The notes: generated by a model not told the origin, from the letters alone. A stretch of DNA of 50,611 nt from an uncultured Roseburia sp. (GCA_900550935.1 URUD01000016.1:1-50611), one strand, 5' to 3'. Positions 33,326-41,998 are shown, numbered from the stretch's first letter. A program made the numbers and translations.

Positions 33326-34058
33326 ATGCCATATCTTTATTTTTTTCTAACATTTCAGCAATGATCCCCTGGCAGTGACTGCCCAGTTTCTTTTTCGTTT
33401 CTTTATCCAGATCCTTTGGATAGATCGGTTTTCCATATTCTAAGATCACGTGGGTCTTTGCAACGCGTGGAAAATGATTTTCCAGAATGTCGGCAGAGTT
33501 GGTAAGAGCCATCGGAACAATGGCACAGCCTGTTTTTTCTGCCATCTTAAAACTTCCCTCTTTAAATGGAAGCAAAAGATCGTCGGTCTTGTTTCTGGTG
33601 CCCTCCGGGAAGATACACATGGAAATACCGTTTTTGATGTTGTCGATGCCGGCAAGAATGGTCTTTAACGCTTCCTTGACGTCCTCGCGGTTGATAAACA
33701 GGCAGTGAAGCCGTTTCATCCAGATCGAGAGCAGAGGAACTTTTTCCATATTGCTTTTGGCGACATAGCCGGTTAGCCCCGGACATCTTGCATAGGTAAT
33801 GATGATGTCAAAATAACTTCTGTGGTTTCCGATGTAGAGGACTGGTTCGTCTTTTGGAACATTTTCCTCTCCGATCACGGTAACTTTGGTGCCGCAGATA
33901 AATAAGATAACACGAAACGCCCACTGTACCATTCGAAGCTGGGACAGATCAGCAGCTTTCGGGTTGAATTTGTGGATGATCCATTCTACAAAAAGAACCG
34001 GAATACCAAGGATCAGGTAGAGAATGGCAAACAGCAGAGCGAGAATAGCTCGTAACAT
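33324..34058 (-). CDS. plsC: 1-acyl-sn-glycerol-3-phosphate acyltransferase
   Basis: The 244-residue membrane-bound enzyme acylates lysophosphatidic acid in phospholipid synthesis. An N-terminal hydrophobic segment (ILALLFAILYLILGIPVLFV) precedes the acyltransferase motifs: block I NHRSYFD (HX4D), block II LFINRED, block III FPEGTRN and block IV VPMALTNSADI. Length fits PlsC. It is transcribed opposite to its neighbours, and a divergent lipoprotein gene starts 138 bp beyond its ATG. Confidence 0.93.
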   Translation of the reverse strand: MLRAILALLFAILYLILGIPVLFVEWIIHKFNPKAADLSQLRMVQWAFRVILFICGTKVTVIGEENVPKDEPVLYIGNHRSYFDIIITYARCPGLTGYVAKSNMEKVPLLSIWMKRLHCLFINREDVKEALKTILAGIDNIKNGISMCIFPEGTRNKTDDLLLPFKEGSFKMAEKTGCAIVPMALTNSADILENHFPRVAKTHVILEYGKPIYPKDLDKETKKKLGSHCQGIIAEMLEKNKDMA

Positions 34059-34196
34059 AAAATATCCTTTCCGGGAAAAATCCCTTTCCTTATCATGTAT
34101 TCATTATATATAGAAAAAATAAGAAAAACAACAAAAAGAGGAATGTTTTTTCGGAAACTGCATAGAATTAGATAGAAGCCAGAACTGGGGGTAGGT

Positions 34197-34607
34197 ATGG
34201 GAAGAAAGATAGCAGCATTTATCCTGCTGGTCGGGATGGGGTGTCTTTTGTGCGCATGCAGTGTAGAGGAAACGAACGGAACGAAGATCAGTGACCTTAC
34301 ATATACGATCGTGGAAGAAAAACAGCTCCCCGAAGAACTGAAAAACCAGATTGAAGAGAAAAAGGCAGCAGATTTCAAGATGACATATGAACTGGATGAT
34401 GATCTGTATCTGGTACACGGCTATGGAGAACAGGACACCGGGGGCTACAGCATCTGCATCAAGGATCTGTATCTGACTTCAAATGCGATCCTGTTTGATA
34501 CGGAACTGGTCGGTCCGAGAAAGGGCGAGACTATAAACAAAAGCCCAAGTTACCCTTATATCGTGGTAAAGATTGAGAACCGGGAAGAGCATGTCATTTT
34601 TGAGTAA
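34197..34607 (+). CDS. Lipoprotein with PrcB-type C-terminal domain
   Basis: The 136-residue protein has a lipoprotein signal (MGRKIAAFILLVGMG, lipobox LCAC, Cys21). It then has about 110 residues resembling the PrcB C-terminal domain: VEEKQLPEELKNQIEEKK, GYGEQDTGGYSICIKDL and SYPYIVVKIE. In spirochaetes PrcB is part of the dentilisin protease complex; stand-alone lipoproteins with this domain are common in Firmicutes with unknown role. It is divergent from plsC and followed by veg after its own promoter. Confidence 0.78.
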   Translation: MGRKIAAFILLVGMGCLLCACSVEETNGTKISDLTYTIVEEKQLPEELKNQIEEKKAADFKMTYELDDDLYLVHGYGEQDTGGYSICIKDLYLTSNAILFDTELVGPRKGETINKSPSYPYIVVKIENREEHVIFE

Positions 34608-34650
34608 ATGCTAAATTTTTTCGATATTATTGCAAAATGATGAAATTTAT

Positions 34651-34679
34651 TTGACAAAAATTTAATGCAGTGCTATACT
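34651..34679 (+). promoter_or_regulatory. Strong sigmaA promoter of veg
   Basis: A perfect TTGACA (34651-34656), 17 bp, TATACT (34674-34679) preceded by TGC (extended -10). A small hairpin TCCGGT...ACCGGA (34692-34715) follows in the leader, ahead of GAGGAGG. Confidence 0.8.
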
Positions 34680-34733
34680 AAAGCGAGAAAATCCGGTAGC
34701 TATAACAAAAACCGGAATGAGGAGGTAAACCAA

Positions 34734-34976
34734 ATGCAGCAGGCAGACATCGGTAAGGTTCGGGCTTCAGTGCATCAGCAGTGTGGCAGAAAAGTATTAA
34801 TCCAGCTTGATAAGGGTCGCAATAAGGTTGACATCCAGGAGGGTGTGATCCAGAGTGCGTATCCAAGCGTATTTACCATCTTAGTAAAAGATGAGCGTGA
34901 GGAAAATCCGCCTCAGTTACTATCCTTTAGTTACTCAGATATCATTACAAGAGATATTCGCATGAAGTTATGTTAG
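34734..34976 (+). CDS. veg: Veg family protein
   Basis: The 80-residue protein is Veg-like: MQQADIGKVRASV, GRKVLIQLDKGRNKVDIQEG and a C-terminal SYSDIITRDIRMKL. In B. subtilis Veg is made from a very strong promoter and stimulates biofilm matrix gene expression; it has also been linked to spore outgrowth. The optimal GAGGAGG eight bases before ATG 34734 decides the start over the TTG-initiated longer frame. As in B. subtilis, the promoter is near consensus. It is followed by a large hairpin that abuts the next gene. Confidence 0.9.
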   Translation: MQQADIGKVRASVHQQCGRKVLIQLDKGRNKVDIQEGVIQSAYPSVFTILVKDEREENPPQLLSFSYSDIITRDIRMKLC

Positions 34977-35021
34977 CGTCAGAGCGATACAACTGAATAT
35001 TTTTACTCGATGGAGTAGAAT

Positions 35022-35079
35022 AAATTCCCCCATGTCCGAATAAGATAGATACAAATATTCGGTTCATGGGGGAATTTTT
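35022..35079 (+). terminator. Long hairpin/terminator abutting the SPOCS-LysM start codon
   Basis: AAATTCCCCCATG (35022-35034) pairs with CATGGGGGAATTT (35065-35077), and CCGAATA (35036-35042) with TATTCGG (35056-35062): about 20 bp of stem with a small bulge, then TTTTT up to 35079. The ATG of the next gene is at 35080, and its only ribosome site (GGGGGA) is inside the right arm, so the hairpin can both terminate veg and mask translation. Confidence 0.82.
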
Positions 35080-36639
35080 ATGGAACTTTGCAAGGCAACC
35101 TTACATAGAAAACAGCAAAAAGGAGAGGCGGTCAGCCAGATCACATTGGATGATGATTACAATGTGCCGGATTACCGCCCGGATATCGTAAAGATCCTAA
35201 AAGAAAAGGGAGAACTCCGGTTTGATGAGGTAAAAGGCGAGAACGGTGCCGTCTGGTTAAAGGGCAGTCTGATCTTTAAAGTACTTTACCGCAACGACAA
35301 AGAAGAAGGAAAGATCAGCTCCCTGCGCGGCGAGATTCCGTTTCAGGAAAAACTGAATTTAGACGGTGTGATGGGAAATGAAGCACTGAAAGTAAAAGGG
35401 GAGATCGAGGATGTGACCGTTGGCGTTATCAATTCCAGAAAACTGAATGTGCGCGCGGTCGTCTTGTTAAAAGTGCAGGCAGAAGAGGAAGTGGATGAAG
35501 AACTGACCTGTGGTGTAAAGGATGCAGAGCAGTATGAACAGGATATCACACAAAAGGAGGCACTCCGTCTGCTGCTTTCCGGGAGAGATACCTGCCGCCA
35601 GAAAAGCGAAGTCGTTTTGCCATCGAGCAAGCCAAATGTCCGGGAGATCTTATGGAGAAGCCTCGAACTCCGCAATGTGGACGGAAGGCTAAAAGACGGC
35701 AATGTGGCGGTAACCGGGGAAATTTTACTCTCGGTCTTATACAGTGAAGAGGAGGGGGAACGTCTGCAGTGGTTTGAGACGACGATCCCGTTAGAGGGAG
35801 CAGTCGAGTGTGGGATCACGGAGGCAGATGTGATCTGTCAGGTAAAAGCGCGTCCGACGACGATGGAACTGGAAGTCAAACCGGATTACGACGGAGAGGA
35901 GCGCATTTTTGTACTGGAGTTGGTGCTGGAATTGGATATGTCTGTCTGGAAAGAGGAACAGTTTGAACTGCTCTCCGATATCTACTCGCTGCAAAAACAG
36001 GTAACACCGGTCTGGGAGATGGGAAGAGTGGAACATCTTCTGATCAAAAACAGTGCGAAGGGCAGGATCACAGAGCAGATGGAACTGACGGATGGGCAGG
36101 AGAAGATCTTACAGATCTGCGCCTGCGAAGGAAATATTGTGATCGAGAAAAAAGAAATGACCACAGAGGGACTGCAGGTCGAGGGAGTTGTGAATGTAGA
36201 GCTTCTCTATATCACAACCGAAGATGATATGCCAGTAGGAAATATCCGAGAAGTGTATCCGTTTTCACAGGTGGTTGAGGTGCCGGGGCAGGAGGGCGAG
36301 ATCCGCATGGATGCAGAAGCCTCCTTAGAGCAGTTGTCCGCTGCCATGTTGGATCAGGAGCATATCGAAGTAAAAGCCGTGATCCGTATCGATCTGCTTG
36401 CGTTCAGGGAAGAGGAGATCCAAAACATTAAAGAGATCGAGGAAGAACCGCTTGATATGGAGAAATTACAGGAAGCACCGGGGCTGATCGGGTATATTGC
36501 AAGAGAGGGCGACAGCCTGTTTCGGATCGCGCGGGAAAATCATACGACTATCCGTGATATCATGGAGGCAAACGGACTAAAAGAAGAGAAACTAAATGCC
36601 GGGGATAAACTTCTGATCGTAAAGCGGATATTTTCTTAA
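35080..36639 (+). CDS. SPOCS (DUF3794) protein with C-terminal LysM
   Basis: The 519-residue protein has repeated SPOCS/DUF3794 domains (first about 30-125 with VPDYRPDIVKILK; later copies with SKPNVREILW and repeated GxVxxxLLY strands). A C-terminal LysM (about 470-517: YIAREGDSLFRIAREN, IMEANGL, LNAGDKLLIV) binds peptidoglycan. No signal peptide is present, as expected for mother-cell spore-coat or SafA/SpoVID-like proteins. It indicates spore-forming ancestry. Its ATG is directly after the hairpin described at 35022, with the ribosome site inside the stem. Confidence 0.85.
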   Translation: MELCKATLHRKQQKGEAVSQITLDDDYNVPDYRPDIVKILKEKGELRFDEVKGENGAVWLKGSLIFKVLYRNDKEEGKISSLRGEIPFQEKLNLDGVMGNEALKVKGEIEDVTVGVINSRKLNVRAVVLLKVQAEEEVDEELTCGVKDAEQYEQDITQKEALRLLLSGRDTCRQKSEVVLPSSKPNVREILWRSLELRNVDGRLKDGNVAVTGEILLSVLYSEEEGERLQWFETTIPLEGAVECGITEADVICQVKARPTTMELEVKPDYDGEERIFVLELVLELDMSVWKEEQFELLSDIYSLQKQVTPVWEMGRVEHLLIKNSAKGRITEQMELTDGQEKILQICACEGNIVIEKKEMTTEGLQVEGVVNVELLYITTEDDMPVGNIREVYPFSQVVEVPGQEGEIRMDAEASLEQLSAAMLDQEHIEVKAVIRIDLLAFREEEIQNIKEIEEEPLDMEKLQEAPGLIGYIAREGDSLFRIARENHTTIRDIMEANGLKEEKLNAGDKLLIVKRIFS

Positions 36640-36684
36640 GGAATTGTGAATTTATGGAAATGGGAACAAATTTTATATAAATTA

Positions 36685-36693
36685 TGCTATAAT
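36685..36693 (+). promoter_or_regulatory. Extended -10 promoter of the NlpC/P60 gene
   Basis: TGCTATAAT is a perfect extended -10; the -35 position (AACAAA) is poor. It lies about 53 nt before the start at 36746. Confidence 0.6.
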
Positions 36694-36745
36694 GAACGCG
36701 AGTAGGTCAAAGTGCTTACATAGAAAAACCAAAGGAACGATTCGG

Positions 36746-38059
36746 ATGAAAAATACCAATACATATAAAAAGAAATACCGCAGAGCAAAAGTGCTGTCTC
36801 TTTGCATGGCAGGACTGATGATGGTGGGAGTTTTCTGCAATGCAGAAGCTTCCACCATTAAAGATGCGCAGAAAAAGAAGGCAGCAGCACAGGAAAATCT
36901 GGATGAAGTAAACAAACAGATCCAGAGCATTCAGAATACGCAGAGCAAATTGCAGGGAGAGATGCAGGAATACGACAATCAGCTGATGTCTTTGCTTACC
37001 GATATGGAGCTGCTCAAAGCAGATATTGAAAACCAGAAAGTAGCGATCGACCAGGCAAAGACAGACCTTGCGATCGCAGAGCAGGAAGAACAGCAGCAGT
37101 ATGATGCGATGAAACTCCGTATCCAGTATATGTATGAAAACGGAAATGACAGCTTCTTAGACGTCATCATAGAGGCAGACGATATCTCGGAAATGTTAAA
37201 CCGGGTCGAGTATGTTTCCGAAGTGTATGACTATGACAGAAATCTTCTGACGGCATATCAGGAGACCGTAAAGCAGGTAGAGGAGCTGACGGCACAGTTA
37301 GAGCAGGATATGCGCGATATGGAAGAACTTGAGTTAAGTTACGAGGAGCAGGAGCAGTCGTTAAATCAGGTCATTGCAGAAAAGAGCGCGCAGATCGCAG
37401 ACTTTGACAAACAGCTCTCCAGTGCAAAATCACTGGCAAACCAATATGCGTCCACCATCCGCCAGCAGAACGATGTCATTGCTAAAGAGCAGGAACGACA
37501 GGCAAAGGAAGAGGCAGAGCGAAAGAAAAAAGAGCAGGAAAAAGCTAAAAAGGCAAAAGCGGACAGTGCCACTACAGCAAGTACGACAGACAGCAGTACC
37601 TCAGGAAGTACAAATACAGCAAGTACAGGTACAACGGACAGCAGCAGTACCACCACGACCGATACGTCAGGCAGCAATGGGCTGACCGGAGGACAGAACC
37701 CGTCCTATACGACCGGAGTGAGTGGCAGTGATGTGGTATCCTATGCCGGCAATTTTGTCGGAAATCCTTATGTATATGGAGGAAACAGCTTAACATCGGG
37801 AACGGACTGTTCCGGTTTCGTATCGCTTGTCTATCAGCATTTTGGTGTGAGTCTTCCGAGAAGTTCCTATGCTTTACAGTCGAGTGGACAGGCTGTCAGC
37901 TATGAAAATGCACAGCCGGGCGATATCATATGCTATCCGGGACATGTGGCGATTTACATCGGAGGCGGCAGGATCGTACATGCTTCTACACCCACCAGTG
38001 GTATCTGTTATGGCAGTGCGACATACCGTACGATCACAGCGGTGCGCAGGGTACTTTAA
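36746..38059 (+). CDS. Secreted coiled-coil NlpC/P60 peptidoglycan hydrolase
   Basis: The 437-residue protein has a signal peptide (to about CNAEAS) and a long coiled-coil of the PcsB/CwlO type (about 35-260, rich in Gln/Glu/Lys heptads). A Lys/Glu then Ser/Thr-rich linker (about 260-325) precedes an NlpC/P60 domain with catalytic Cys in GTDCSGFVSLVY and His in YPGHVAIYIGGG. Such enzymes cut the gamma-D-Glu-diamino acid bond and are usually switched on by FtsEX through the coiled coil. AAAGGA 9 nt before ATG 36746 fixes the start. It stands alone with its own promoter. Confidence 0.92.
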   Translation: MKNTNTYKKKYRRAKVLSLCMAGLMMVGVFCNAEASTIKDAQKKKAAAQENLDEVNKQIQSIQNTQSKLQGEMQEYDNQLMSLLTDMELLKADIENQKVAIDQAKTDLAIAEQEEQQQYDAMKLRIQYMYENGNDSFLDVIIEADDISEMLNRVEYVSEVYDYDRNLLTAYQETVKQVEELTAQLEQDMRDMEELELSYEEQEQSLNQVIAEKSAQIADFDKQLSSAKSLANQYASTIRQQNDVIAKEQERQAKEEAERKKKEQEKAKKAKADSATTASTTDSSTSGSTNTASTGTTDSSSTTTTDTSGSNGLTGGQNPSYTTGVSGSDVVSYAGNFVGNPYVYGGNSLTSGTDCSGFVSLVYQHFGVSLPRSSYALQSSGQAVSYENAQPGDIICYPGHVAIYIGGGRIVHASTPTSGICYGSATYRTITAVRRVL

Positions 38060-38095
38060 GAAGATGATTGTTGAGCAATTTTACCGATAATTTTT

Positions 38096-38124
38096 TTGTA
38101 ATTTAGGAATGATAGTGGTATGAT
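38096..38124 (+). promoter_or_regulatory. Predicted sigmaA promoter of the yqeY gene
   Basis: TTGTAA (38096-38101), 17 bp, TATGAT (38119-38124), about 30 nt before ATG 38157. Confidence 0.65.
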
Positions 38125-38156
38125 AGCAAAAGAGGTAAAATTAGGAGGAAGAGACA

Positions 38157-38597
38157 ATGCAGTTTGAACAGTTACAAAAAGATATGATCGCAGCAATGAA
38201 AGCAAGAGATAAAGTCAGAAAAGATGCGATCTCAAGTCTGGTTTCTGCTGCCAAAAAAGTAGCGATCGACGAGGGATGCAGAGACGATATCAAAGAAGAC
38301 CTGGTAGATCGTGTTATCTTAAAAGAGATGAAAACAGTCAAAGAGCAGATAGACAGCTGCCCGGCAGACAGAACAGATCTGATGGAAGAATATCAGACCA
38401 GATATGACATTTTCAAAGAGTATGCCCCACAGATGATGAGTGCAGAGGAAGTAGAAGCATTTATCACAGAGAAATACGCAGACGTGGTTGCCGGAAAGAA
38501 CAAAGGCATGATCATGAAGACAGTAATGCCAGAGTTAAAGGGCAAAGCAGACGGAAGCGTTATCAATCAGGTTGTGGCTAAATTATGTCAGTCATAG
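38157..38597 (+). CDS. yqeY: GatB/YqeY domain protein
   Basis: The 146-residue protein matches YqeY: an all-helical N-terminal part (QLQKDMIAAMKARDKVRKDAISSLVSAAK) and a C-terminal tail-like domain (FITEKYADVVAGKNKGMIMKTVMPELKGKADGSVINQVV). The same fold is the tRNA-contacting tail of GatB amidotransferase, but the stand-alone form has no catalytic domain and no settled function. TAGGAGGAAGAGACA precedes the ATG. Its last 13 bp overlap the next gene, suggesting coupled translation. Confidence 0.9.
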   Translation: MQFEQLQKDMIAAMKARDKVRKDAISSLVSAAKKVAIDEGCRDDIKEDLVDRVILKEMKTVKEQIDSCPADRTDLMEEYQTRYDIFKEYAPQMMSAEEVEAFITEKYADVVAGKNKGMIMKTVMPELKGKADGSVINQVVAKLCQS

Positions 38598-39277
38598 AAA
38601 ACTGGTCAGCTTTCAAAAATCAGAAAATCCGTTTTTCTACACTCCTTTTGATGATCGTCATTGTGGTTGCTTTTATCTCGATGCGTTCTGGAGAACAGAA
38701 GAAGTCGCTTGATTTTGCAGCTTCGCTGGATGAAGTGGCGGTTACGGTAGACGGCACAGACCTGGCCCTTCGTGATGTGGCGTTTTATGTCGCATACGAG
38801 GAGAAGGTTGTCGAGGACGAAGCCTATATCTACAATCCGCAGGATACCGGTGAATACTGGAATATCCATCCCAATGGGACGTTTATCCGGGGAACTGCCA
38901 AACAGAGTGCACTTGATATGGCAGTCCATGACAGAATCTTTTATGCCATGGCAGAAAAAGAGGGTATCACGCTGGAGGAAGAGGAAGAAAAACGACTTTC
39001 CAATTCCCAGTATGACTTTAACAGCGATCTGGAAGAGGAGCAGAAAGAATGGCTGGGAGTTTCGGAAGATGAACTGAACGAAAGTATGAGAAAACTTGCA
39101 CTGGCGGAAAAATACCAGTCTATTTATGCGCAGATAAAAAATGGCAGCACAGAGGATTATTCCGTGAGCGGTGAAGCATATCAGAAGATGCTGGAAGGGC
39201 ATGAAGTGATAGTGAATGAAGATGTCTGGGATCGTGTCGATTTCGGACATATCACGGTACATCATAAGGCATCTTAA
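38585..39277 (+). CDS. Membrane-anchored SurA/PrsA N-domain-like protein without PPIase domain
   Basis: The 230-residue protein has a short cytoplasmic start, one membrane helix (LLLMIVIVVAFISM, about 20-33) and an extracytoplasmic, acidic, helical domain. VAVTVDGTDLALRDVAFYV is the typical beginning of SurA/PrsA/trigger-factor-like chaperone domains (VNGxxI...E/D...), and the helices that follow (RIFYAMAEKEGITLEEEEEKRL) fit the same fold. The parvulin isomerase domain normally inserted after it is missing and the protein is short. It may be a chaperone-only relative. It overlaps yqeY by 13 bp and ends 26 bp before map. Confidence 0.62.
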   Translation: MSVIENWSAFKNQKIRFSTLLLMIVIVVAFISMRSGEQKKSLDFAASLDEVAVTVDGTDLALRDVAFYVAYEEKVVEDEAYIYNPQDTGEYWNIHPNGTFIRGTAKQSALDMAVHDRIFYAMAEKEGITLEEEEEKRLSNSQYDFNSDLEEEQKEWLGVSEDELNESMRKLALAEKYQSIYAQIKNGSTEDYSVSGEAYQKMLEGHEVIVNEDVWDRVDFGHITVHHKAS

Positions 39278-39303
39278 TATTATAAATGGGGTTTATAAAT
39301 CGT

Positions 39304-40179
39304 ATGTCAATAAAAATAAACAGAAATGACCCATGCTGGTGTGGGAGTGGAAAGAAATACAAAGCATGTCACCAGGCATTTGATGAGAAGATTGCATTAG
39401 CAGCAGCACAGGGACATATCGTTCCGACTCATGATCTCATCAAAAATCCGGATCAGATCGCGGGGATCAAAGAAAGCTGCAAGATCAATATTGCAGTGTT
39501 AGATTATATTGCAGAGCATATCCATGAGGGAATGAACACGGCAGAGATCGATAAGATCGTTTATGATCTTACAACACAGATGGGCGGGATCCCGGCACCA
39601 TTAAATTATGAGGGATATCCATACAGTGTATGTACCTCAGTCAACGATCAGGTCTGCCACGGGTTTCCGTCCAAGGATGTGATCTTAAAGTCAGGAGATA
39701 TCATCAACGTAGATGTCTCAACGATCTTAAACGGATATTTTTCAGATTCTTCCCGTATGTTCTGCATCGGGGATGTAAGTCCGGAAAAGAAAAAACTGGT
39801 TCAGGTAACAAAAGAGTGTGTAGAACTTGGTTTAAAAGAAGTAAAACCATGGGGATTTTTAGGTGACATGGGGCAGGCAGTCCATGATCACGCATTTGCA
39901 AACGGTTATACGGTTGTCCGTGAGATTGGCGGTCATGGAGTCGGACTGGAATTTCATGAGGAGCCATGGGTCGGCTATAACAGCAAGCGAGGACAGGAGA
40001 TGCTGTTAGTTCCCGGTATGATATTTACCATTGAACCGATGGTAAATATGGGAAAAGTAGATATCTATGTAGATGATGAGAATGACTGGGAAGTTTATAC
40101 CGCAGATGGCAAGCCGTCTGCACAGTGGGAGATCATGGTACTCGTAACAGAAGATGGCAATGAAGTGCTTTGCTGGTAG
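39304..40179 (+). CDS. map: Methionine aminopeptidase type I with SEC-C zinc motif
   Basis: The 291-residue enzyme removes the initiator Met from nascent proteins. An N-terminal SEC-C motif (RNDPCWCGSGKKYKACH) binds zinc and is known from SecA and from some clostridial and chlamydial MetAPs. The catalytic part shows CTSVNDQVCHGFPS, the metal ligands Asp/Asp in INVDVSTILNGYFSDSSR, His in GGHGVGLEFHEEP and Glu in FTIEPMVN. ATG 39304 gives the family start MSIKINRNDPC; a weak GGGG precedes it by 12 nt, while ATG 39286 has no ribosome site. A terminator follows at 40311. Confidence 0.93.
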   Translation: MSIKINRNDPCWCGSGKKYKACHQAFDEKIALAAAQGHIVPTHDLIKNPDQIAGIKESCKINIAVLDYIAEHIHEGMNTAEIDKIVYDLTTQMGGIPAPLNYEGYPYSVCTSVNDQVCHGFPSKDVILKSGDIINVDVSTILNGYFSDSSRMFCIGDVSPEKKKLVQVTKECVELGLKEVKPWGFLGDMGQAVHDHAFANGYTVVREIGGHGVGLEFHEEPWVGYNSKRGQEMLLVPGMIFTIEPMVNMGKVDIYVDDENDWEVYTADGKPSAQWEIMVLVTEDGNEVLCW

Positions 40180-40310
40180 TTCGATATAAAAACTTTACAT
40201 TTTCTTCAAAGAGTATTCAAAAATTAGACAATTAGATTTCACATATGGGGGATATATTATTAGTATCACATAAGTGATGAAACTTTTTTTCATAAATTCT
40301 CCCCCTTTTA

Positions 40311-40342
40311 AAAATCCACCATTCCCCGATGGTGGATTTTTT
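40311..40342 (+). terminator. Rho-independent terminator after map
   Basis: AAAATCCACCAT and ATGGTGGATTTT form an 11-12 bp stem around TCCCCG, then TTTTTT. It lies 130 bp after the map stop. The gap 40180-40404 otherwise holds only a small hairpin (ATCAC-ATAA-GTGAT, 40265-40278) and A/T-rich sequence. Confidence 0.9.
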
Positions 40343-40404
40343 GTAGGCATTTGGAAAGACCGGTGCTTGCAAAAAAGACGGAACGATAAAGGAGGTATCA
40401 TAAG

Positions 40405-40767
40405 ATGAAGAAGGAAACGGTTCCATGTGAATGGATCTATTTTGCACCGGAGCACACAACAGTAAATACACTTGCAGATTGCGCAAAGGTGCATGGCGCA
40501 GAGGTAGAACTCTGGGAGGAAGCCGGTGTACTGGAGATCCTGTTACAGGAAAAAGAGAGCATGGATGTCGAACTGGCAAAACTTTCGCCAAAGGACGAAC
40601 TGGCATGTGCAGTGGCAGAAAAAGAGAACTGTCCGGTACTTTTTTTGATCACCTATTGTGAGGAAGTGCAGGAAGCGGCACAGCAGATGATGCGTCACAT
40701 GTTAAAAGAAAACGGCGGTATCTTCTGTGCAGATACAGAAAATCTGGAGCCGGTGTTAAAGGCATAA
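40405..40767 (+). CDS. Conserved small protein of unknown function
   Basis: The 120-residue soluble acidic protein has a strong ribosome site (AAAGGAGGTATCATAAG). It contains alternating strands and helices (EWIYFAPEHTTVNTLADCAKV, AEVELWEEAGVLEILLQE, CPVLFLITYCEEVQEAAQQMM) and five Cys but no known motif. The repeated strand-helix pattern suggests a ferredoxin-like or GyrI-like small fold. It precedes the AlaX-type gene by 23 bp with no terminator, so the two are probably one operon. Confidence 0.7.
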   Translation: MKKETVPCEWIYFAPEHTTVNTLADCAKVHGAEVELWEEAGVLEILLQEKESMDVELAKLSPKDELACAVAEKENCPVLFLITYCEEVQEAAQQMMRHMLKENGGIFCADTENLEPVLKA

Positions 40768-40790
40768 AAGAGCAAAGCAGAGAGGACTGT

Positions 40791-41969
40791 GTGGATAAAA
40801 TGGAAACAACAAAAAAGTTATATGACCTGGATGCGTATCAGACCGAATTTGACGGAGAGGTGCTCTCTTGTGAACCGCTTGAGAAAAAAGAGGGAACCGT
40901 ATATCAGGTGATCTTAGATCAGACTCTTTTCTTCCCGGAAGAGGGAGGACAGAGCCCGGATCAGGGAACGATGAATGGCATTGACGTGTCAGATGTCCAG
41001 ATCAAAAAGGATGTTATTACGCATACGCTGCCACAACCGATCGCACCGGGAACGAAGGTACATGGAATCTTAAACTGGGAACATCGTTTTTCCAATATGC
41101 AGCAGCACACCGGAGAGCATATTTTTTCCGGACTGGTGCACGGAAAATATGGATATAACAACGTCGGATTTCATCTCAGCGACAATATCGTGACGATGGA
41201 TTTTGACGGTGTGTTAGATCAGGCACAGGTCGAGGAGATCGAGGATGAGGTAAATCGTGTCATCAGTTCCAACCGGCCAGTGGAAGTGACCTATCCGACA
41301 AAGGAAGAGCTGGAAAAGTTAGAATACCGCAGCAAGATTGAGATCGAGGGACAGGTGCGTATTGTGACAATCCCGGGTGTGGATGTCTGCGCCTGCTGTG
41401 CGCCGCATGTGGCACGCACCGGAGAGATCGGAATGCTTAAGGTGATGACACTTTCCAATTATAAGGGTGGAGTCCGCATCAGTATTTTATGCGGTTTCCG
41501 TGCATTGCGTGCATTCCGCGAAAAGGCACAGATCATAAACGCACTGACCGGAAGCCTGTCTGCCAATCAGGAGATGCTGCCGGAACTGGTCGAGAAATTA
41601 AAAACAGCCAATCAGGATTTAAGCTATAAACTGGCAGAAGCAAAACAGAAGCTGATGACAGAAAAGATTGCAGAGATCCCGGCGGAGCAGGAGAATGTCA
41701 TTTTATTTGAGACTGATCTTGACACACCGGTGATCCGTAATGTGGTAAATGAACTCACCGCGGTCCATACCGGAGTCTGTGGTATTTTTGTGGGCGAAGA
41801 AGAAAGTGGCTACCAGTTTATCATCGGAAGCAGCACGAAAGACTGCAGGGAAATTGCAGCAAGACTGCGGGAATCTGCCGGAGCCAGAGGAGGCGGAAGT
41901 GCCGCAATGATCCAGGGCTCGGTAAAGGAGCGCGAAGAGAAGCTTAAGGAACTTCTTGAACAAATCTAA
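40791..41969 (+). CDS. AlaX-type alanyl-tRNA editing protein with DHHA1 domain
   Basis: The 392-residue protein resembles the long AlaXp: an N-terminal beta domain (FFPEEGGQSPDQGTM), the editing core with HTGEH zinc/catalytic motif and CACCAPHVARTGEIG giving the C-x3-H pair, a helical/coiled region and a C-terminal DHHA1 domain with GARGGGSAAMIQGS. It hydrolyses mischarged Ser- or Gly-tRNA(Ala) and lacks the aminoacylation domain of AlaRS. GTG 40791 lies 5 nt after AGAGG; ATG 40800 is 15 nt away, so GTG is preferred. A housekeeping quality-control enzyme. Confidence 0.9.
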   Translation: MDKMETTKKLYDLDAYQTEFDGEVLSCEPLEKKEGTVYQVILDQTLFFPEEGGQSPDQGTMNGIDVSDVQIKKDVITHTLPQPIAPGTKVHGILNWEHRFSNMQQHTGEHIFSGLVHGKYGYNNVGFHLSDNIVTMDFDGVLDQAQVEEIEDEVNRVISSNRPVEVTYPTKEELEKLEYRSKIEIEGQVRIVTIPGVDVCACCAPHVARTGEIGMLKVMTLSNYKGGVRISILCGFRALRAFREKAQIINALTGSLSANQEMLPELVEKLKTANQDLSYKLAEAKQKLMTEKIAEIPAEQENVILFETDLDTPVIRNVVNELTAVHTGVCGIFVGEEESGYQFIIGSSTKDCREIAARLRESAGARGGGSAAMIQGSVKEREEKLKELLEQI

Positions 41970-41998
41970 AGAAAGGTATTTATTTCTCCGAAGTTTGC

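Noticed and set aside
36979..37796. Open frames opposite and within the NlpC/P60 coiled coil and linker
   Set aside because: They arise from low-complexity Gln/Lys/Ser/Thr codons; the plus-strand frame has signal peptide and catalytic motifs.
40195..40307. 32-codon minus-strand frame (starts MKKSFITYVILIIYPPYV) with GGGGGAGAATTT before its ATG
   Set aside because: The ribosome site is good and a small hydrophobic peptide is possible, but there is no minus-strand promoter, and the strong terminator at 40311-40342 lies directly upstream of it. Too little to call a gene.
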